Below are positions 23,571 to 28,532 of a DNA stretch of 28,532 bases, one piece after another. How positions within the stretch are numbered: the stretch's first letter is position 1; the number at the start of each line of letters is the position of its first letter. This DNA is from JABDBK01 sp964453575. Its GTDB lineage: Bacteria; Pseudomonadota; Gammaproteobacteria; DSM-16500. The stretch covers positions 1 to 28,532 of the forward strand of contig CAYVRW010000017.1 of NCBI GenBank assembly GCA_964453575.1, in the 5' to 3' direction. The translations under genes and the position numbers were made by a program. The notes beneath the pieces are model-generated. The model searched no databases, had not been told where the DNA came from, and worked only from the letters and a program-made list of their open reading frames with translations.

Positions 23571-24510
23571 AAAATCATTTTTTCTCTTTATTTTTTTGTA
23601 CTTTATTGCGTTTTCAAGTTTCGCTCAGGAAAAATTTACCGTTATTCTTGACTGGTTTCCCAATGCAAACCATGCGCCTTTATTTGTTGCAAAAGATAAA
23701 GGATTTTTTAAAGAAGCAGGTTTAGAGGTAGAACTTATTGGTCCGGCAAATCCTTCAGATCCACCTAAACTTGTAGCAGCTGGTAAAGCCGATATGGCTA
23801 TCACCTATCAACCTCAATTTATAGAACAAGTAAACCAAGGTTTACCGCTTGTTCGGGTAGGTACACTTATCGATAAGCCTTTGGATTGCTTAATAGTACT
23901 TGATAACAGTTCCATAAATAAAATATCCGATCTCAAACATAAACGCGTAGGTTATAGCGCTGGAAGTTTAAACAGTCTTGCCCTAAAAACCATGCTTGAA
24001 AAAAATGGTTTATCTTTGCAAGATGTTGAACATATCAATGTGCAATTTGATTTAACCCAAGCGCTTCTTAGCAAAAAAATTGATGCCGCGACTGGCATGA
24101 TGCGAAATTATGAACCGATTCAAATGAACACGCTAGGCCAACCTGCCCGTGTTTTTATTCCTGAAGAACAAGGTGTACCTACTTATAGTGAACTCATTTT
24201 AATAACAAACACTCATAATCTGCATGATAAAAAAATATTATCATTTTTACATGCCTTAAAAAAAGGAACTTATTATTTAAAGGCTCACCCGGAAGAATCT
24301 TGGATTCTTTTCAGCAAACATCACCCAGAATTGAATGACGAACTTAATCATCAAGTATGGCTTGCGTCTTTAAATTATTTTGCTGATGAGCCATCTTATT
24401 TTAACGCTGCATCCTGGACTGCATTTATTAAATTTATGCATCAAAATAAAGTCATTAAAACCATTCGTCCCATTAATAATTACGCCATTGATTTAAACAA
24501 GGAACAATAA
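23563..24510 (+). CDS. Periplasmic substrate-binding protein, ThiY/NMT1-like
   Basis: A 315-residue exported protein with a signal peptide (MIKKSFFLFIFLYFIAFSSF, cleavage after SFA). It opens FTVILDWFPNANHAPLFVAKD, then KGFFKEAGLEVELI, the typical start of the NMT1/THI5-like binding-protein family. Members bind pyrimidines of thiamine metabolism, such as ThiY with formylaminopyrimidine, or other small organic solutes; the ligand here is unproven. The longer frame from 23476 lies in yacG and is spurious; the ATG at 23563 overlaps the yacG stop by 8 bases. No permease or ATPase gene is adjacent: rmuC follows after 1 base. The transporter partner must be elsewhere or absent. Confidence 0.85.
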   Translation: MIKKSFFLFIFLYFIAFSSFAQEKFTVILDWFPNANHAPLFVAKDKGFFKEAGLEVELIGPANPSDPPKLVAAGKADMAITYQPQFIEQVNQGLPLVRVGTLIDKPLDCLIVLDNSSINKISDLKHKRVGYSAGSLNSLALKTMLEKNGLSLQDVEHINVQFDLTQALLSKKIDAATGMMRNYEPIQMNTLGQPARVFIPEEQGVPTYSELILITNTHNLHDKKILSFLHALKKGTYYLKAHPEESWILFSKHHPELNDELNHQVWLASLNYFADEPSYFNAASWTAFIKFMHQNKVIKTIRPINNYAIDLNKEQ

Positions 24511-24511
24511 C

Positions 24512-25600
24512 ATGACATTAGCTCTTTATTTAGTGGGTCTTTTTATCATTATTATTGGTGTATTACTCTTTGCAATAAAAATGCTGCAAGATACCATACA
24601 CAAAGGCATGCAAGAAACACGTGCCAATGTTAAAGAAACACTTAGCGATTACTCGCAAGAATTAAGTAAACGCATGGATAATCTTACTCAAACTACCGAA
24701 ATAAAATTAAAAGAAATTAATTTACAAGTTGAAAAACGTCTCTCTGAGGGTTTTCAACGTACCACTGAAACATTTGGTGATGTGATCAAACGTCTTGCCT
24801 TGATAGATGCCGCGCAGAAAAAAATAACTGAACTTTCAAGCAGCGTCATGACTTTGCAAGAAATATTAAATGATAAACGCTCACGCGGCACTTTTGGCGA
24901 AGTGCAATTATCTGCGCTTATTCGAAATGTTTTGCCCGAACAACACTTTTCATTTCAACATACCTTAAGCAATGGTAAACGTGTGGATTGTATGCTTTTC
25001 TTACCCGAACCTTCGGGCAATATTGCTATTGATGCAAAATTTCCATTGGAAAATTATCGTTTAGTAATGGATACCTCGTTATCTGACAATGATAGAAAAC
25101 AAGCTGAAGCCCAATTTAGAATTGATATTCGCAAACACATTCAAGATATTGCGGACAAATATATACTCCCCGGTGAAACATCCGATGGTGCCGTTATGTT
25201 TATTCCTGCAGAAGCAGTGTTTGCTGAAATTCATGGTAGATTTCCTGAGCTAGTGGACATTGCCCATAAAGCAAAAGTTTGGTTAGTCTCACCTACTACC
25301 ATGATGGCTATCTTAACGACTGCAAGAGCGGTTTTAAAAGATGCCGCCACTCGACAGCAACTGCATATCATTCAAAAACACTTGAACATGCTGGCGAATG
25401 ATTTTGATCGATTCCAAAAACGCATGGATAAACTCGCACAGCACATTGCTCAAGCACATACCGATATCGATGAAGTTCATATTTCCGCTAAAAAAATTAC
25501 AAACCGATTTGAGATGATTGAAAAGGTTGAATTAGCGGGTGTAACTTTACATGAACATGAATTAGCAAATGTTAATGTTGAATCTAACATAACCGATTGA
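24512..25600 (+). CDS. rmuC: RmuC, DNA recombination protein with nuclease-like domain
   Basis: A 362-residue protein with an N-terminal membrane anchor (4-23), a coiled coil (about 30-115) and the RmuC domain. That domain shows DKRSRGTFGEVQL (121-133), NGKRVDCMLFLPE and the restriction-endonuclease-like IAIDAKFPLENY (161-172). In E. coli RmuC limits inversions at short inverted repeats. The E. coli protein is about 475 aa; the shorter form here lacks part of the coiled coil and tail but keeps the core. It is in the zapD-yacG-binding protein-rmuC run, and the CaaX-like gene follows 29 bases later. Confidence 0.93.
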   Translation: MTLALYLVGLFIIIIGVLLFAIKMLQDTIHKGMQETRANVKETLSDYSQELSKRMDNLTQTTEIKLKEINLQVEKRLSEGFQRTTETFGDVIKRLALIDAAQKKITELSSSVMTLQEILNDKRSRGTFGEVQLSALIRNVLPEQHFSFQHTLSNGKRVDCMLFLPEPSGNIAIDAKFPLENYRLVMDTSLSDNDRKQAEAQFRIDIRKHIQDIADKYILPGETSDGAVMFIPAEAVFAEIHGRFPELVDIAHKAKVWLVSPTTMMAILTTARAVLKDAATRQQLHIIQKHLNMLANDFDRFQKRMDKLAQHIAQAHTDIDEVHISAKKITNRFEMIEKVELAGVTLHEHELANVNVESNITD

Positions 25601-25629
25601 CAGCGGCTCAAATAAACAAGGAAAATATT

Positions 25630-26091
25630 ATGTCAAATGAAGGTAGTAAATCAGAAAAAATGTCTACTATAATAAATGAGCTCCAAAAAACAATACATGA
25701 GATCGATAAAAAAATAGATGACATTAATTCCCAAAATTATGAAGCTTATGAAACCAAATCAAAACAAATTGCTGCGATGCATGCGAATGCTAAAGAATTA
25801 CTTGGTTTTGATATGCACCTTTCTACCATTTACTTGAAGACTTATTCGGATTTAGAGGAATTATATCCCATTCTAAAATTTGAAGAAAATGAAAAAAAAG
25901 TGTTCCAGGATTATCATCTTTTAAGAAAAAAATTAGCACAGGCTATTGAATCGTTAGAAAATAACTATAATCCGCTGACCTCTCAATATCTTAATGAATT
26001 AACATTGTTTTCTCGTAATGATAAGTTGCAATTACAAGCTAATGAACAAAAAAATAATTATAGATATAATTGTGTCTGTTCGATGATGTGA
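25630..26091 (+). CDS. Coiled-coil protein with C-terminal CaaX-like motif, candidate lipidated effector
   Basis: A 153-residue protein of no recognised family. The frame is open from a TTG at 25597, but the ATG at 25630 has AAGGAAA upstream and is chosen. Residues 10-60 are heptad-rich (ELQKTIHEIDKKIDDI) and predict a coiled coil; there is no signal peptide. It ends NNYRYNCVCSMM: the last four residues, Cys-Ser-Met-Met, match a CaaX box with Met last, the class preferred by farnesyltransferase. A further Cys two residues earlier could take palmitate, as in Ras-type tails. Bacteria do not prenylate proteins, while several Legionella effectors carry CaaX boxes modified in host cells. It follows rmuC closely and is probably co-transcribed. 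Effector status is inference. Confidence 0.7.
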   Translation: MSNEGSKSEKMSTIINELQKTIHEIDKKIDDINSQNYEAYETKSKQIAAMHANAKELLGFDMHLSTIYLKTYSDLEELYPILKFEENEKKVFQDYHLLRKKLAQAIESLENNYNPLTSQYLNELTLFSRNDKLQLQANEQKNNYRYNCVCSMM

Positions 26092-26135
26092 CCCTGTGCG
26101 TAGCTGGCCGTAAACCACACCCCTCCTTTCCCCCG

Positions 26136-26171
26136 CCCCTTTCCTCCAAAAAAAGCATTGGAGGAAAGGGG
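26136..26171. repeat. GC-rich stem-loop repeat, copy 3
   Basis: The arms 26136-26149 (CCCCTTTCCTCCAA) and 26158-26171 pair perfectly over 14 bp around loop AAAAAGCA. Loop and layout match copy 1 (39-73), and CTACAGC follows in both (26182-26188 here, 103-109 there). The arms differ between copies with matching changes on both sides. It fills the gap between the CaaX-like gene and the next small gene. Confidence 0.8.
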
Positions 26172-26255
26172 TGACTAGAAGCTACAGCAGCGTGAATACT
26201 TACAATTTGTGCGAGGGGTAGTTCAAAAGCACTTCCCTCTTTAAATTTGATTTAG

Positions 26256-26261
26256 TATAAT
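26256..26261 (+). promoter_or_regulatory. Candidate -10 element of the 69-aa protein gene
   Basis: TATAAT lies 36 bases before the ATG at 26297. The position 17 bases upstream reads TTCCCT, a poor -35. A promoter is expected here because the upstream hairpin repeat separates this gene from the rmuC operon. Confidence 0.4.
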
Positions 26262-26296
26262 TGTGAAAAATTTATGAACACCAATAAGGAGGGGAA

Positions 26297-26506
26297 ATGC
26301 TAAAAAAAGCGATATTACTTGCTATCATTGCAACATTTAGTTCATACGCAAATGCTCAATCCATGAACAATCTAAACTCAGCTTTATCAGTTACCGATAT
26401 TAATCATGAGATTACAGATAAGTTCTCATCTATACCTTATGCTGGCAAAGACCTCGCAGCTAGTCACATTAATAACTTGAATACGGCTGCTAAAATCATT
26501 TGTTAA
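26297..26506 (+). CDS. Small exported protein of 69 residues, function unknown
   Basis: A signal peptide is clear (MLKKAILLAIIATFSSYANA, cleavage after ANA), leaving a polar mature domain of 49 residues ending KIIC. An unusually complete Shine-Dalgarno sequence, AAGGAGGGG (26286-26294), precedes the ATG, so strong translation is expected. No family is recognised. The last 11 bases overlap the 3' end of convergent ppiD. The terminal Cys is not a CaaX box. Confidence 0.7.
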   Translation: MLKKAILLAIIATFSSYANAQSMNNLNSALSVTDINHEITDKFSSIPYAGKDLAASHINNLNTAAKIIC

Positions 26507-28349
26507 CAATCTTAGCGTTATTCATAGCGCTAAGTTTATACAATCCATATTCCAGCAACCCTTGCGTATTTTGAGCCTGTTCAGCATAAACTTCGTATTC
26601 TTCATTGCCAGTCGATTTTCCATCTTTGACAGCTTTTAAGCCAACGATGGCATAACCACTTGGAACTTTAGCGACAGCATACGTAATTTTATGTTGATCG
26701 GTAGGTCTTGGCATTTCAAAAGCAGCGGTCAAAATAGCAGAATCAACTTTGGTAGAATGCCTTGGTATGAATCCAACTTGCGTCCAAGATATAGGAGATG
26801 CTTTTATAATGTCTTGAGGATTAACACCGCTATTTAATTTTTTGCTAATCTCAGCGACTTCTTGTTTTGCTTTCTTATCTATTTCAGTAATTTTAAGTTT
26901 ATCCGCAATTTGTTGTTGCACTGCTTTTAATGATAGCAAAGAAGAAGGAACATGTGATTTAACATGTATGACGACAGCCGAATCCGCACCGTTTTGTATC
27001 ACATCGCTATTGTTTTGCAATGTTAACACATCATTACTAAATGCTGCTTCTCTCACTTTGCTATTAGCAGAAACTTCATTAGAACCTTTATCAATAGTAA
27101 AGAGTTCTGTCACTTTGATAGGTAAATCTAATGCTTTTGATGCTGAATCTAATGACTCTGGATGTTGATAAGTTAAATTAGCTAATTTTTCTCTTGCCTC
27201 AGCAAACAATTCCTGTGCTTTTTGCTGAGCATATAATTCTTTTACTTTATCTTTTACGTTATCAAAAGATTTAACCTGCGCTTCTTTAACTTCAACAGCT
27301 CTTGCTATAACAAAGCTACCATCAGGCATTTTAACAGGGGCAGTTACCTGACCTGCTGAGGTAAGTGTTAAGACTGATTTCTGTAGGGCGCCTGGGATTT
27401 CATTTTGAGACATCCATTTTGGAGCACTTAACGAAACACGTGCTTGCGCATAAGATTTTTGTAACTCACTAAAACTGGTACCTTGCTTCGCTTTTTCATA
27501 GATTTGATCAGCATCTTTTGTAGTTTCAGCAGGAACCGTTAACATTTCAAGCTTCCACTTAACAGGTTCAGCAAAAGCATTGGTATTTTCATTATAAAAT
27601 GTTTTTAAATCTGCATCAGTAGGTTTAACTTTATTTAAAAGGTCTTTGACTGATAACTCGATATATTCAACACTCGCTTGTTCAGGAGTTTTAAATTCAT
27701 CTTGGTGTTGATCATAATATTTTTTTACCATGTCTTCAGAAACAGCGACGTTTATTTTTGAAAAATAGGAATTTGGAAAAATAATATAATTGATATCGCG
27801 CTCTTGATTAATCAAAGCAATCGTTTCTTTGACTTCATTTGGTAATGCAAACGAACTGAAAATGGTGCCTAGTCTAGGCTGATCAATAAGTAGAGAGGTT
27901 TTAATGAGTTCTAAAAACTCTACTGGGGTATACATAGTCGTTGCTAGCGCTTGCTGAAAACGCGCCAAAGAAAACTGATTATTAACCTGAAACTCTGGCA
28001 TGTTTTCTAAAAAGCCATCGACTTGCATGGGCGATACATAATAATTTTGTTGCACGGAGGCTTGCTTTAAAACCTGAATATTAATTAAAGCCTGCAAAGC
28101 TCGGTCTTTTAATCCAGCATTCTCATCATTGGAATTGAGTTGGGTTTGTACTTGCCTTCGTAAGCGTTCATAGGCTATGGCTAACTGGCCCTTGGTAATA
28201 TCAACACCATCGACAGAAGCTACGACAGTGCTAACGCCACCGCCCATAAAATAGCTATGGATTCCCCATAAAGCAAAAGACAATATAAGTATGGAAATGA
28301 TTATTCCAGCTATCCAGCCTTGCGTACGATCCCGAATGCTTTGAAGCAT
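26496..28349 (-). CDS. ppiD: PpiD, membrane-anchored periplasmic chaperone
   Basis: A 617-residue protein (E. coli PpiD 623). The N-terminus MLQSIRDRTQGWIAGIIISI leads a single membrane helix (about 12-30). A SurA-N-like chaperone segment follows (VASVDGVDITKGQLAIAYER, then ALQALINIQVLKQ), a parvulin-like region at about 265-360, and a C-terminal chaperone half. PpiD assists proteins emerging from the SecYEG translocon into the periplasm. The parvulin region lacks clear catalytic motifs, as in other PpiD proteins with little isomerase activity. In many gammaproteobacteria it follows lon-hupB; here the upstream neighbour visible is tRNA-Asp on the same strand. Confidence 0.93.
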   Translation of the reverse strand: MLQSIRDRTQGWIAGIIISILILSFALWGIHSYFMGGGVSTVVASVDGVDITKGQLAIAYERLRRQVQTQLNSNDENAGLKDRALQALINIQVLKQASVQQNYYVSPMQVDGFLENMPEFQVNNQFSLARFQQALATTMYTPVEFLELIKTSLLIDQPRLGTIFSSFALPNEVKETIALINQERDINYIIFPNSYFSKINVAVSEDMVKKYYDQHQDEFKTPEQASVEYIELSVKDLLNKVKPTDADLKTFYNENTNAFAEPVKWKLEMLTVPAETTKDADQIYEKAKQGTSFSELQKSYAQARVSLSAPKWMSQNEIPGALQKSVLTLTSAGQVTAPVKMPDGSFVIARAVEVKEAQVKSFDNVKDKVKELYAQQKAQELFAEAREKLANLTYQHPESLDSASKALDLPIKVTELFTIDKGSNEVSANSKVREAAFSNDVLTLQNNSDVIQNGADSAVVIHVKSHVPSSLLSLKAVQQQIADKLKITEIDKKAKQEVAEISKKLNSGVNPQDIIKASPISWTQVGFIPRHSTKVDSAILTAAFEMPRPTDQHKITYAVAKVPSGYAIVGLKAVKDGKSTGNEEYEVYAEQAQNTQGLLEYGLYKLSAMNNAKIVNK

Positions 28350-28477
28350 ATGCGCATTTTCTCACTGTACTGATGACAAATACGGAATAACTTATTGCGA
28401 CCACGAGGAATTAACCTCTAGGGATGACAATGCTACAGTCCGTTTAGTGCCATCTGTTTTTATAACAATCAATAATG

Positions 28478-28532
28478 TGGCGGAGTGGACGGGACTCGAA
28501 CCCGCGACCCCCGGCGTGACAGGCCGGTATTC
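28478..28532 (-). tRNA. tRNA-Asp (GUC), 3' part, cut by the window edge
   Basis: Read on the minus strand, the sequence contains the anticodon stem-loop with CCTGTCACG (anticodon GTC at 28518-28520), the variable region GGGGTC, T-arm GCGGGTTCGAGTCCCGT, an acceptor strand and an encoded CCA at 28478-28480. It agrees closely with E. coli tRNA-Asp. The D-arm and 5' acceptor strand lie beyond the window. Confidence 0.95.

Noticed and set aside
26240..26261. TTTAAATTT followed by TTTAG as a second PmrA-like box before the 69-aa gene
   Set aside because: The second half-site lacks TTAA and overlaps the -10 element, so the match is no better than AT-rich background.
1..28532. CRISPR arrays, insertion sequences, prophage or toxin-antitoxin pairs
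   Set aside because: No regularly spaced repeats, transposase, integrase or recognisable toxin-antitoxin genes were seen on either strand.

Overview
The window looks like a chromosomal segment of an AT-rich gammaproteobacterium, probably of the order Legionellales (Legionella/Coxiella relatives). Three things point that way. The core genes are standard gammaproteobacterial ones. The L-serine dehydratase has the C-terminal cysteine known from the Legionella enzyme. One accessory gene has a tandem TTAA promoter element that fits the PmrA box of Legionella and Coxiella Dot/Icm regulons. The genus cannot be fixed from the sequence alone, and no Dot/Icm gene lies in the window.

Layout. Positions 157-3140 (minus) hold the complete mlaFEDCB operon for retrograde phospholipid transport. 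Divergent from it, 3277-6890 (plus) holds kdsD-kdsC-lptC-lptA-lptB and an HPr-like gene, that is KDO supply plus the LPS export machinery. Together these make the left fifth of the window an outer-membrane biogenesis block. Positions 7043-16070 alternate conserved genes (pmbA/tldE, darP, tldD) with unrecognised or accessory ones: a Ser-rich repeat protein, a 50-aa exported peptide, an 841-aa helical protein with an internal duplication, a small lipoprotein and a flavoprotein-monooxygenase-like protein. Positions 16169-21085 (minus) are ampG-mscK-cvpA, an inner-membrane operon. Positions 21175-26091 (plus) hold sdaA, then zapD-yacG-periplasmic binding protein-rmuC and a 153-aa protein ending in a CaaX-like tetrapeptide. 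Positions 26297-28349 hold a small exported protein that overlaps the 3' end of ppiD tail to tail. The window ends inside tRNA-Asp.

The most interesting material is a set of single-gene insertions between housekeeping genes that look like secreted effectors: the CSMM-terminated protein (25630-26091), the PmrA-box Ser-rich protein (7043-7921), the internally duplicated 841-aa protein (10048-12573) and the FAD protein (14556-16070) with a perfect palindrome over its start region. Other notable structure includes a dispersed palindromic repeat read in frame inside the signal peptide of LptA, and a family of 14-bp-stem hairpins (39-73, 117-153, 26136-26171) whose arms differ between copies yet stay perfectly paired. 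There is no gene-free stretch over 300 bases; the largest gaps are 26092-26296 and 1-156, both holding hairpin repeats.
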